Origin: CAZFNQ01 sp964652125
Lineage (GTDB): Bacteria > Patescibacteriota > Saccharimonadia > Saccharimonadales > JANWIN01
Direction of reading: 5' to 3'
DNA length: 13,888 nucleotides
Assembly: GCA_964652125.1 (NCBI GenBank)
Contig: CAZZAE010000024.1
Location: 1 to 13,888, forward strand
The notes under the pieces were generated by a model, which saw only the letters and a program-made list of their open reading frames with translations, searched no databases and was not told the DNA's origin. Positions 5,965-13,340 of this stretch are shown here, one piece after another (the stretch's first letter is position 1; each line of letters starts with the position of its first letter). Position numbers and translations under genes: made by a program.

Positions 5965-7527
5965 GTGGCAGAGGATTTATCAGTTAAAGAACTAAGCGCC
6001 GATATTCGGGCCGCCATTGAAAAACTTAAGCGCTCACCACAAGTAGAAAATGTTGGTATAGTCACTCGTGTTGGTGACGGTATTGCCTGGATTTACGGGT
6101 TAAGCAGCTGTGGTTTTAGTGAAATGTTAGAGATTGAGTCCAATAGCGGTGGTAAAATATCAGCCTTTGCCCTAAATCTAACTGAAGACGAAATTGGAGC
6201 CGTACTGCTTGGAGAGGAATCTACTGTAAGTGCGGGAGCTAAGGTTCATTTAACTGGTAAGATTTTACAAGTTCCAGTTGGTCCTGAATTAGTTGGCCGA
6301 GTGGTTGATCCCCTAGGTCGACCTTTGGATGACAAAGGTCCGCTCAAAACCAAGCAAACGAGTCCAGTTGAACAAATTGCCCCAGGAGTACTAGAACGTC
6401 GCAGCGTACATGAACCGTTAATGACGGGACTAATTGCAATTGATTCTATGGTACCTATTGGTCGTGGCCAACGTGAACTTATTATTGGCGATCGTCAAAC
6501 TGGTAAAACCGCTGTCGCAGTTGACGCCATGATCAATCAGCACAAACAAAAGACTGGTGTTATCAATATTTATGTAGCGATCGGCCAAAAGCTGAGTAAA
6601 GTTGCCCGTATAGTCGAGCGGCTCAGGCGTGAAGGTGTGATGGACCAGACTATTATTGTAGCTACTTCAGCTGCAGATCCAGCTAGCTTACAATATCTTG
6701 CTCCCTATGCCGGTTGTACTATGGGTGAATATTTCCGTGACAATAAAGAACATGCCCTGATTATCTACGATGACTTATCCAAACATGCTGCCGCCTATCG
6801 CCAAATGTCCCTTTTGCTGCGTCGTCCACCGGGCCGTGAAGCTTACCCTGGTGATGTATTCTATCTACACTCCCGTCTCTTAGAACGAGCTGCAAAGCTA
6901 AGTGATAAATTAGGCGCCGGATCCTTAACTGCCCTACCAATTATTGAAACTCAAGCTGGTGACATTAGTGCCTATATTCCAACCAATGTTATCTCCATTA
7001 CAGATGGTCAGATATTCATGGAAACCGATTTGTTTTATCAAGGCATTCGACCAGCTATTTCTGTTGGTTTGAGTGTATCTCGAGTCGGTGGAGCTGCCCA
7101 GACTAAAGCCGTAAAAAGTGTGGCTGGACAGCTCCGTCTAAACTTAGCCCAATTCCGTGAACTGGCGGCCTTTAGTCAATTCTCTACGGACCTCGATGAA
7201 GAAACCAAGGCTCGGATAGAACGTGGACAGCGACTAACCGAATTACTCAAACAACCCCAATACTCGCCTCTTAGTGTCTGGGAACAAACAGCTATTTTAA
7301 TGGCTGCCAATGAAGGCTGTTTTGACTCGGTACCGCTGGAAGATGTTAAGAAAGCTCAAGCAAACTTACTGACTCAATTACATAGTGAAAATGGCAAAGA
7401 AATGTCTGAACTTAACAAAGGTGCAGCACCAGATGAGAAAGTCCAAAAACTTATTATTGACGCTGCCAATTCCATTGCCAGTCAATACAAGCCAAAGCCA
7501 GAAAAGACTGTGAAAGAAGAAGCATGA
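5965..7527 (+). CDS. atpA: F1Fo-ATP synthase subunit alpha
   Basis: The non-catalytic nucleotide-binding subunit of the F1 hexamer. Walker A is GDRQTGKT (residues 175-182); the family signature PAISVGLSVSRVGG spans 363-376 and holds the arginine finger Arg373 that reaches into the beta catalytic site. The N-terminal helix and beta-barrel (VGDGIAWIYGL, 36-46) are intact, so the delta-binding N-terminus is not shortened even though delta is. At 520 residues it is slightly longer than the common 500-515, the excess being a Lys/Glu-rich C-terminal tail (after about 508). The stop overlaps the next ORF in ATGA, so the unknown protein that follows is translationally coupled to alpha. Confidence 0.99.
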   Translation: MAEDLSVKELSADIRAAIEKLKRSPQVENVGIVTRVGDGIAWIYGLSSCGFSEMLEIESNSGGKISAFALNLTEDEIGAVLLGEESTVSAGAKVHLTGKILQVPVGPELVGRVVDPLGRPLDDKGPLKTKQTSPVEQIAPGVLERRSVHEPLMTGLIAIDSMVPIGRGQRELIIGDRQTGKTAVAVDAMINQHKQKTGVINIYVAIGQKLSKVARIVERLRREGVMDQTIIVATSAADPASLQYLAPYAGCTMGEYFRDNKEHALIIYDDLSKHAAAYRQMSLLLRRPPGREAYPGDVFYLHSRLLERAAKLSDKLGAGSLTALPIIETQAGDISAYIPTNVISITDGQIFMETDLFYQGIRPAISVGLSVSRVGGAAQTKAVKSVAGQLRLNLAQFRELAAFSQFSTDLDEETKARIERGQRLTELLKQPQYSPLSVWEQTAILMAANEGCFDSVPLEDVKKAQANLLTQLHSENGKEMSELNKGAAPDEKVQKLIIDAANSIASQYKPKPEKTVKEEA

Positions 7528-8174
7528 TTTTAGCTCCAGAAGTACATCAAGCTTATAGGGACATTGTTGAAACATCTGTTCCAAGCCCTGAAGAGCATTT
7601 ATTTGCAATAGATGTAACTGATGATGAGTTAGCACGTTTGCAATCTCGAAAAATTGGTCTTAGAACAATTTTGCGAGATGAGTTAGGTAGCGATCATAAC
7701 AGTGACTATCTTATCGTAGATATAAGCTCAATTTCCAACCACGCCAGAGTTTGCATGCACGAATATTTAGGACTTAAAAGCCGGCTACCAATAATTGAAA
7801 GAGAACATGATATGTATGGTGTGGCCGGGTTTGTAGTTAATGGCTTAGAGCAAAACCCAAGTACCGGGCAATTAGAAGTTGGGTATAGACTGACGTCAGT
7901 TGTTGGGTTAAATAATGGCGACCAATCATATGAAATAGATTTTCTTGTGAATTCACATATGGCTTATGTAATAGATTTACATCCTAGTAGCGAATTATAC
8001 GGTTCCGACTTTGCGAGTGAAGCCAGAAGAAGAATCTCTCATTTACTGACACCAGAAGTCGTTGATATAGTACTCAATGATGAGACACGAGTAGTCCCGA
8101 CTATTCGCAGAACTACGTCTTTTCATACTGATGGGCTAACTGTTGTAAGTGAGGTAATAAATGGCCCAAACTAG
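7524..8174 (+). CDS. Unknown protein encoded inside the atp operon, between alpha and gamma
   Basis: Not recognised. A 216-residue soluble protein with no membrane segment or signal peptide; the composition suggests an alpha/beta domain. An acidic N-terminal helical region (1-50) is followed by alternating strands such as DYLIVDISSI (61-70) and YVIDLHP, and a basic RRR stretch about two thirds along. No catalytic motif is convincing. The reading frame is well supported: it begins in an ATGA overlap with the atpA stop and ends by overlapping the atpG start by 14 bases, and the atpG Shine-Dalgarno lies inside it. It is therefore cotranslated with alpha and gamma. Its location suggests an assembly, regulatory or structural partner of F1, but a passenger gene is equally possible. 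Most bacterial atp operons have atpA and atpG adjacent. Confidence 0.85.
   Translation: MILAPEVHQAYRDIVETSVPSPEEHLFAIDVTDDELARLQSRKIGLRTILRDELGSDHNSDYLIVDISSISNHARVCMHEYLGLKSRLPIIEREHDMYGVAGFVVNGLEQNPSTGQLEVGYRLTSVVGLNNGDQSYEIDFLVNSHMAYVIDLHPSSELYGSDFASEARRRISHLLTPEVVDIVLNDETRVVPTIRRTTSFHTDGLTVVSEVINGPN
8151..8154 (+). promoter_or_regulatory. Ribosome binding site for atpG inside the upstream gene
   Basis: GAGG, six bases before the atpG ATG (8161), lies within the last codons of the unknown ORF. Ribosomes finishing that ORF at 8174 would pass over the atpG start, so translation of the two is probably coupled. Confidence 0.5.
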
Positions 8175-9027
8175 GACCCTGAAGACTAGAATCAAAGCTG
8201 TACGTAGCACTCGTCAGATAACTAAAGCTATGGAGCTAGTGGCAGCAAGCAAAATGCGTCGGGCCCAAGAAGCTGCTATAAAAAGTCGCGATTATCGCAA
8301 TTTGGCGCTTGAAATCCTAAACCGTTTGGGACAGCTTACAAATGTCTCACTACACCCACTATATAAACAGCGACCCCTAAAGACTCGTTTGCACATAGTA
8401 ATTACAAGTGATCGTGGATTAGCTGGAGCGTATAACACTAATGTTTTGAAACAGCTAACATCTGAGCTTATATCAGACAAACAAAATGGTGTAACTAGCA
8501 AGATGATTGTTGTTGGCAAACAAGGATTTAAATTTGTCAGTCGCTTGAAAGACGTTGAAATTGTTGCTGCCTACCAAGATTTGACTGATGCCCCGACAGC
8601 TAATGATTTGCGTCCAATTCTAAACACTATTGTTGATGACTTCACAAATAAACAAATAGATGCAGCCGATGTACTTTATACCGACTATATTTCATCAATT
8701 GTTCAAACTGCCAAAAGCCAGCGTCTTCTACCAGCTGGTTTTGAGCAAGTCGATGCTCCAACTAACTTAGATGATGCCCTTTTTGAACCATCAGTCCAGG
8801 AAGTACTAGATAACATCACAGTTCGTCTAATTGAAGCCCAGCTTAACCAGGCATTTGCTGAAGCTGCTGCTAGTGAGCACTCGATGAGAATGATGGCCAT
8901 GAAAAATGCCACCGATAATGCTAACGACCTGATAGATGATTTAACTCTAGCATTTAATACAGCCCGACAAGCGGCAATTACCCAAGAATTGGCCGAGATA
9001 ACTGGTGGTGCGGAGGCAATAAAATGA
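8161..9027 (+). CDS. atpG: F1Fo-ATP synthase subunit gamma
   Basis: The central rotor shaft of F1. The N-terminal helix is canonical (LKTRIKAVRSTRQITKAMEL, 7-26, then VAASKMRRAQ), followed by the Rossmann-like domain with SDRGLAGAYN (about 83-92). The C-terminal helix that completes the coiled coil is conserved (ATDNANDLIDDL and the QAAITQELAEITGGAEA ending). The 288-residue length is normal. The ATG overlaps the end of the unknown upstream ORF by 14 bases; the stop overlaps the start of another short reading frame in ATGA. Confidence 0.98.
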   Translation: MAQTRTLKTRIKAVRSTRQITKAMELVAASKMRRAQEAAIKSRDYRNLALEILNRLGQLTNVSLHPLYKQRPLKTRLHIVITSDRGLAGAYNTNVLKQLTSELISDKQNGVTSKMIVVGKQGFKFVSRLKDVEIVAAYQDLTDAPTANDLRPILNTIVDDFTNKQIDAADVLYTDYISSIVQTAKSQRLLPAGFEQVDAPTNLDDALFEPSVQEVLDNITVRLIEAQLNQAFAEAAASEHSMRMMAMKNATDNANDLIDDLTLAFNTARQAAITQELAEITGGAEAIK

Positions 9028-9066
9028 GCGAATCTACCAACCTTGTAGATCAGGAGTTAATTGATG
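9024..9066 (+). CDS. Start of an additional gene between gamma and beta, interrupted by the assembly gap
   Basis: An ATG overlaps the atpG stop in ATGA and opens a frame of 14 residues (MSESTNLVDQELID) plus a partial codon before the run of N. The overlap style is the same as at real junctions in this operon, so a true gene probably starts here. After the gap, TAG at 9167-9169 sits immediately before the atpD ribosome binding site and could be its stop, but the frame cannot be followed. If the gap really were 100 bases the protein would be about 48 residues, but 100 N is a conventional filler for unknown length. The beginning resembles no ATP synthase subunit I know; gamma is usually followed directly by beta. 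Confidence 0.5.
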
Positions 9067-9166
9067 NNNNNNNNNNNNNNNNNNNNNNNNNNNNNNNNNN
9101 NNNNNNNNNNNNNNNNNNNNNNNNNNNNNNNNNNNNNNNNNNNNNNNNNNNNNNNNNNNNNNNNNN
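9067..9166. other. Assembly gap of 100 N
   Basis: Exactly 100 unknown bases, the usual scaffolding placeholder. The true length is not known. It falls between atpG and atpD, inside the extra reading frame starting at 9024. Confidence 0.98.
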
Positions 9167-9180
9167 TAGGGAGAATTTAA

Positions 9181-10572
9181 ATGGCGACAGCAACACAAGA
9201 AAAAATTAAAACAGGAAAGATCAGTCAAATAGTTGGAGTGGTAGTTGATGTTGACTTCGCTGCTGAACATCTTCCACCAATTTATTTCGCCCTAAAAGCA
9301 AAACTAAACGACAAAGATTTATTCTTAGAAGTTGAACAACATCTGAGTGAAACCAGCGTACGGGCTGTAGCGCTTGGAAGTACTGACGGACTGCAACGTG
9401 GCACAGCTGTGGAAAACACTGGTGCCCCGATTAGCGTACCAGTGGGCGATAAAACATTAGGGCGAATGTTTAATGTCATTGGTGATCCTATTGATGGTAA
9501 ACCCGCTGATATTAAGACTCGCGCCCCAATTCATAAAGAACCACCAGCCCTTAGCGAACAATCTGGAAAAATAGAAGTTCTTGAAACCGGCATAAAAGTT
9601 ATTGACCTTATTTGTCCAGTCACCCGTGGTGGTAAGGTTGGTCTATTCGGTGGTGCTGGAGTTGGTAAAACCGTCCTAATCCAGGAACTAATTAACAATA
9701 TTGCCAAATTCCACAGTGGCTATTCTGTATTTGCAGGTGTGGGTGAGCGTACTCGTGAAGGTAATGACTTGTATCACGAAATGGAAGAATCGGGTGTTAT
9801 TGATAAAACAGCTTTAGTCTTTGGTCAAATGAACGAGCCACCCGGTGCTCGTTTACGAGTCGGACTTAGTGGTCTAACAATCGCTGAAGGTTTCCGTGAT
9901 GCCGGTAAAGACGTTCTACTTTTCATAGATAATATCTTCCGCTTTACTCAAGCTGGTGCCGAAGTATCGGCCTTGCTCGGTCGCCTACCATCTGCCGTTG
10001 GTTATCAACCAAACCTAGCTCAGGAAATGGGTGCTCTACAAGAGCGTATTACTTCAACTAAAAAAGGATCTATTACCTCAGTTCAGGCTGTCTATGTGCC
10101 AGCTGACGACTTAACCGACCCTGCTCCAGCTACAACATTCGCTCACTTAGATTCTACAATTGTGCTTACCCGAGCTCTTACCGAGCAAGGTCTCTACCCT
10201 GCGGTAGATCCCCTCGATTCTAGTTCGACAATTCTTGATCCCGAAATCGTTGGCCAGGAACACTATGATGTCGCTCGTGAAATCCAGAGAGTTTTGCAGC
10301 GCTACAAGGACTTGCAAGACATTATTGCGATTTTAGGTATGGAGGAGTTGTCAGACGAAGATAAGCTAACCGTATCACGTGCTCGTCGTATCCAGCGGTT
10401 CTTAACGCAACCCTTCTTTGTAGGTGAAACGTTTACGGGTCGCCCAGGATTGTACGTATCGCTAAAAGATACTATTACTGGCTTTCGTGAGATCTTGGAT
10501 GGTAAACATGATAACAAACCAGAAAGCGCCTTCTATATGAAGGGCGTAATTGGCGACGTTGGGGAGAAATAA
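9181..10572 (+). CDS. atpD: F1Fo-ATP synthase subunit beta
   Basis: The catalytic subunit of F1. Walker A is GGAGVGKT (residues 157-164), the catalytic glutamate is Glu189 in GVGERTREGNDLYHEM (186-201), Walker B is VLLFIDN (245-251), and the DELSEED-type lever reads EELSDED (388-394). The 463-residue length is normal. The ATG is preceded by AGGGAGA (9168-9174), directly after the assembly gap. The stop and the atpC start share one base (TAATG), so epsilon is coupled to beta. All catalytic residues are intact, so ATP hydrolysis and synthesis should both be possible. Confidence 0.99.
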   Translation: MATATQEKIKTGKISQIVGVVVDVDFAAEHLPPIYFALKAKLNDKDLFLEVEQHLSETSVRAVALGSTDGLQRGTAVENTGAPISVPVGDKTLGRMFNVIGDPIDGKPADIKTRAPIHKEPPALSEQSGKIEVLETGIKVIDLICPVTRGGKVGLFGGAGVGKTVLIQELINNIAKFHSGYSVFAGVGERTREGNDLYHEMEESGVIDKTALVFGQMNEPPGARLRVGLSGLTIAEGFRDAGKDVLLFIDNIFRFTQAGAEVSALLGRLPSAVGYQPNLAQEMGALQERITSTKKGSITSVQAVYVPADDLTDPAPATTFAHLDSTIVLTRALTEQGLYPAVDPLDSSSTILDPEIVGQEHYDVAREIQRVLQRYKDLQDIIAILGMEELSDEDKLTVSRARRIQRFLTQPFFVGETFTGRPGLYVSLKDTITGFREILDGKHDNKPESAFYMKGVIGDVGEK

Positions 10573-11012
10573 TGGCCGGTGCCATTCATTTTGAACTTGT
10601 TACTCTAGCTGGCACCAAATTCGGTGAAGATGTTTATGAAGTTATTTTGCCTACACCAGATGGTGAAATTGCAATATTGCCGAGCCACATTCCACTTGTT
10701 TCCTTGGCCTCACCAGGTGTAATCGCTGTTAGGCGATTGCCCACTGACCCAGATAGTAAACTGGAATATTTTGCTTCTAATGGTGGAGCAATCGAAGTTG
10801 TTGATAATAGGGTTCGGGTACTTGTCGACGAAGCCGATCGAGAAGATGAAATTAATGAGCAAGAAGCCCAAAAAGCATTTGATAGAGCTCAGCAGCTTGC
10901 CCAAGAGGCCAAAAATAAAGTAGAACTCAGTCAAGCTCAGAGTTTAATGGATAGACACGCTGTTAGGCTTAAAGTAGCAGGTCTCCGACGCCATCACCAA
11001 CGACAACGTTAG
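10572..11012 (+). CDS. atpC: F1Fo-ATP synthase subunit epsilon
   Basis: The rotor subunit that binds gamma and the c-ring and can inhibit hydrolysis. The N-terminal beta-sandwich (residues 1 to about 88) carries the family pattern TPDGEIAILPSHIPLVS (28-44); the C-terminal helical hairpin (about 92-140) is highly charged with many Glu, Gln and Lys. At 146 residues it is of usual length, with a basic tail (LRRHHQRQR). The presence of the full C-terminal helices means epsilon-type inhibition of ATP hydrolysis is possible. It starts in a one-base overlap with atpD and is the last gene of the operon; its stop overlaps the stop of the convergent gene and no clear terminator hairpin is seen. Confidence 0.95.
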   Translation: MAGAIHFELVTLAGTKFGEDVYEVILPTPDGEIAILPSHIPLVSLASPGVIAVRRLPTDPDSKLEYFASNGGAIEVVDNRVRVLVDEADREDEINEQEAQKAFDRAQQLAQEAKNKVELSQAQSLMDRHAVRLKVAGLRRHHQRQR

Positions 11013-11506
11013 ATTTCTTCTAAATGTGCTGGTTTAGGTTTATTTTTAACTGATAAAGCTGCTGCTATACCACCAAGCCATAGCCTAATTGGATTCATGC
11101 GACGTTTTTTTGCTTTTTCGATGGGTAATATATTATCAATATCAGATATCACTGGTGCATCTAATGTGCTATCTGCTTCATCAATATATCCAACATCGCT
11201 GAGAGAGGCATCTTTAATTACCTTGAAATCATCACGAATTCTCTTTAGCCGCATCGATTCATAACAAAACGTTAGACCAAGTATGAAGGATTCTCCTGGG
11301 TCGGCTCCTTGATCACGAAATTTTTTAGCCTGCACTAATCCTTCTCTTAAAAGCGCAGTCTGTTCCTCGGCCAAATGCTCCATCATATCGGTTGGAGTAA
11401 ATTCAGCGTATGTTCGTACATCATAGGCAACTTCTCGTTCGATACGTTCTATTGGTCCATCTTTAGGTTCTGGAGGTGTAGGTGCAATACCTTCGGGGAT
11501 TAACAT
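11009..11506 (-). CDS. Hypothetical protein, 165 residues, convergent with atpC
   Basis: Not recognised. The N-terminus is proline-rich (IAPTPPEPKDGP, 7-18); residues about 20-100 look like charged helices (LAEEQTALLREGLVQAKKF, 45-63; YESMRLKRIRDDFKVI, 82-97); an acidic linker follows (104-125). The C-terminus has a basic cluster KAKKRR (131-136) before a short apolar stretch, LWLGGIAAALSV (142-153). That stretch is short for a transmembrane helix but could be a membrane-associated one. The start is supported by AAGGAG (11519-11514), seven bases before the ATG. Its stop overlaps that of atpC by four bases. It is divergent from the next gene across a 134-base region containing an inverted repeat. 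Confidence 0.7.
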   Translation of the reverse strand: MLIPEGIAPTPPEPKDGPIERIEREVAYDVRTYAEFTPTDMMEHLAEEQTALLREGLVQAKKFRDQGADPGESFILGLTFCYESMRLKRIRDDFKVIKDASLSDVGYIDEADSTLDAPVISDIDNILPIEKAKKRRMNPIRLWLGGIAAALSVKNKPKPAHLEEI

Positions 11507-11560
11507 AAGATAACTCCTTAAATTTATCCTACAATCGAAGTTTTAAAATAGCTGTGAGGT

Positions 11561-11583
11561 ATATCACAAGTTTTTTGTGATAT
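11561..11583. repeat. Perfect 9-base inverted repeat, candidate operator
   Basis: ATATCACAA (11561-11569), a five-base spacer, then its exact reverse complement TTGTGATAT (11575-11583). It lies between two divergent genes, three bases upstream of the -35 of the rightward promoter. The size and symmetry fit a dimeric regulator site, but there is no proof; a hairpin in the RNA is also possible. Confidence 0.45.
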
Positions 11584-11586
11584 GGG

Positions 11587-11614
11587 TTGCATATCTTGAG
11601 GTTTCTAGTATCAT
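11587..11614 (+). promoter_or_regulatory. Promoter of the carbonic-anhydrase-like gene
   Basis: TTGCAT (11587-11592), 16-base spacer, TATCAT (11609-11614). The predicted start is near 11621, leaving a leader of about 20 bases to the first ATG or 50 to the second. Confidence 0.45.
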
Positions 11615-11640
11615 AGAAAGCTGGTTTATAACTAATAATT

Positions 11641-12561
11641 ATGGAAACTTACGAATCAATGGAGCCATTTATGTTACCTGAAAAAGTTGCAGTTTTTAAA
11701 GGTCGTCTTGAGATAGGTCAGCACGGTGAGGATCGTATAACCTCCCACCTGGACAATCATGAACAATTGTCTCATTTCGGTGAGCAAGTAAGTGAGCATA
11801 TCAGGCCGCTGACAATTATTAATACCGCCGATTGTATGGATGATCGTCGAACTCTTCATTTGGCCGATGGCACGTCGGATAGTCACGTATTACGTGAACG
11901 TATAGTGCCGCAGTGGGCTGGTGGATTGGTATTGGCTACCACCAAAGCAGCGGTAGCTGCTAACGCTGCGTTTTTACGTGATGCTAAATCCATGCAGCAA
12001 GCTTATGAGACAACTTTCCAACTGCTAGAAGAACTTGGGTTCATGGATGGTGGACACGAGGTTTGTGGGGCTAGTGCCAAAGTTGTAGAGTCTGTAGCCC
12101 AACCAGTGCCAGAAAATATACTACTTCCGACCATTGATACAATTTTGACCATAAATGAAAGTCGGCATAAAAGCTTCAATGATATTCAACAAAATAAAAT
12201 GCGGCGATTAGCTAATGGATTTTACAGCAGCTGGGATCCAGCCTGGCATCAAGACTTTCTAAGCCAAAAAGTTCCTCAAAACTTTTCCTATCTTGAAACC
12301 GCCAATGATGCCGTACATGGTCACTATGCCCAGGGTGTAGTGCTTGTTAGCGAGCAGGGTCAGGGTTTCGCTAAAAACGCCTTTATTGAAGACACTGGAA
12401 ATCTTGCCTTTGCGGCCACACCGTCAATCACTAAAGACGTATCTATAGTCATAAGTAGCTCAGCCGAGGAGCGACAACGAATTCAAGTTGCTTTTATTGA
12501 TGATTTAATTAATGTAAGTGATAAATTAGTCGCTCCTGGTATGCCAGTTTTCTCTTCCTAG
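11641..12561 (+). CDS. Protein with beta-carbonic-anhydrase-like metal-binding motifs
   Basis: No close family recognised with certainty. The protein (306 residues) carries Cys65-Met-Asp67-Asp-Arg69 and Gly-His139-Glu-Val-Cys142-Gly-Ala, which match the C-x-D-x-R and H-x-x-C-G motifs giving the Zn ligands and the Asp/Arg dyad of beta-carbonic anhydrases. The stretch WAGGLVLATTKAAVA (92-106) stands where those enzymes have the R-x-AGN-x-V loop. The spacing from the first Cys to the His is 74, longer than the roughly 55 typical of the family, and the C-terminal half (170-306) is unlike a standard enzyme. It could be a divergent carbonic anhydrase or another metal protein on the same fold. The first ATG has no Shine-Dalgarno; ATG at 11671 (Met11) has GGAG at 11661-11664 and may be the true start. 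Confidence 0.6.
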   Translation: METYESMEPFMLPEKVAVFKGRLEIGQHGEDRITSHLDNHEQLSHFGEQVSEHIRPLTIINTADCMDDRRTLHLADGTSDSHVLRERIVPQWAGGLVLATTKAAVAANAAFLRDAKSMQQAYETTFQLLEELGFMDGGHEVCGASAKVVESVAQPVPENILLPTIDTILTINESRHKSFNDIQQNKMRRLANGFYSSWDPAWHQDFLSQKVPQNFSYLETANDAVHGHYAQGVVLVSEQGQGFAKNAFIEDTGNLAFAATPSITKDVSIVISSSAEERQRIQVAFIDDLINVSDKLVAPGMPVFSS

Positions 12562-12582
12562 CTATCCCTGTGTATAACTGAT

Positions 12583-12610
12583 TTGCAAAAAGACAAAAGT
12601 GTACTATGCT
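12583..12610 (+). promoter_or_regulatory. Promoter of the aquaporin-like gene
   Basis: TTGCAA (12583-12588), 16-base spacer, TATGCT (12605-12610), in the 76-base gap before the channel gene. It suggests the channel is transcribed separately from the gene before it, although read-through is possible since no terminator is seen between them. Confidence 0.35.
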
Positions 12611-12637
12611 ATGGTTATAAATTAAGGAGGGATCCAT

Positions 12638-13294
12638 ATGTTTGGACGAAAGAAGATCGCCATGATCGTGGCGGAGTTATTGGGCGTGGGGGTTTTATCA
12701 ATGGTAATGTACGCTATGCTAGCTAGGACATCGTTTCCACTATTTAGCGGACTAGCCGGCGGCCTTACTTTAGGTGTGCTTGTACTAAGCATAGGTCCTA
12801 TCACTGGCGCTCACTTAAATCCAGCCGTGACCATCAGCATGTGGGTTATGCGCAAAATTGACACACCTCATGCGGTTGTCTACATTGCCGCCCAAATGGT
12901 AGGTGGTGCAGCAGCTTGGGGTATGATTCGATACTTCTTGGGTCACTCCCTAACTTCTATAGCTGGAGCACACTTTACTTGGCGTGTAGCTGTAGCTGAA
13001 GGTGTTGGAGCAGCTGTATTTACTTACGGAGCAGCCGCTGCCATGATTCAAAAGCTAGATCCAGCTAAAAGTGCATTTGTCATAGGTGGTTCATTTTTCC
13101 TAGGTGTTTTAGTAGCTTCACTTGCATCTAACGGCATCATCAACCCAGCTGTAGCCCTTGGCATTCAGTCTTGGGATTGGGCTTACGCAGTTGGCCCAAT
13201 TGCCGGTGCAGTTGTTGGCTCTAACATTTACGGATTAATGTACGCGGCCTCAACAGCCCCCAGTACTACCCGTTCCAAGAAAAGCCGACGTTAA
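12638..13294 (+). CDS. MIP/aquaporin family channel, divergent selectivity filter
   Basis: A six-helix channel of the major intrinsic protein family, in the cytoplasmic membrane, normally passing water, glycerol or small neutral solutes. Both half-helix signatures are present: GAHLNPAVT (57-65) and GIINPAVALG (166-175). The canonical arginine after the second NPA is missing: Val172 stands in its place. By hand alignment to AqpZ the other filter positions are Gly41, Val157 and Gly166 (Phe, His and Thr in AqpZ), so the pore may be wide and apolar. At 218 residues it is short but complete; the tail is basic (TRSKKSRR). The start is fixed by AAGGAGG (12624-12630), seven bases before the ATG. A terminator follows the gene. 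Confidence 0.92.
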   Translation: MFGRKKIAMIVAELLGVGVLSMVMYAMLARTSFPLFSGLAGGLTLGVLVLSIGPITGAHLNPAVTISMWVMRKIDTPHAVVYIAAQMVGGAAAWGMIRYFLGHSLTSIAGAHFTWRVAVAEGVGAAVFTYGAAAAMIQKLDPAKSAFVIGGSFFLGVLVASLASNGIINPAVALGIQSWDWAYAVGPIAGAVVGSNIYGLMYAASTAPSTTRSKKSRR

Positions 13295-13310
13295 CAAAAA
13301 CTAATAGATA

Positions 13311-13340
13311 AAGAGACGCCTCTAAACCGGGGCGTCTTTT
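13311..13340 (+). terminator. Rho-independent terminator after the aquaporin-like gene
   Basis: Perfect stem AGACGCC (13314-13320) with GGCGTCT (13331-13337), a 10-base loop, and a run of T from 13335 on. A/T flanks extend the pairing outwards by a few bases. It lies between converging genes and the left arm is preceded by an A-rich stretch, so it may also serve the leftward nuclease gene, whose stop is at 13341. Confidence 0.88.

Noticed and set aside
7378..7635. Minus-strand open frame across the atpA/unknown ORF junction
   Set aside because: Antisense to the end of atpA; Phe/Leu-rich composition is typical of a shadow frame, and the plus-strand ORF is better supported by the ATGA overlap.
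9034..9270. Open frames that bridge the 100-N gap on either strand
   Set aside because: They are open only because N codons cannot be stops; the gap length is arbitrary so frames cannot be joined across it.
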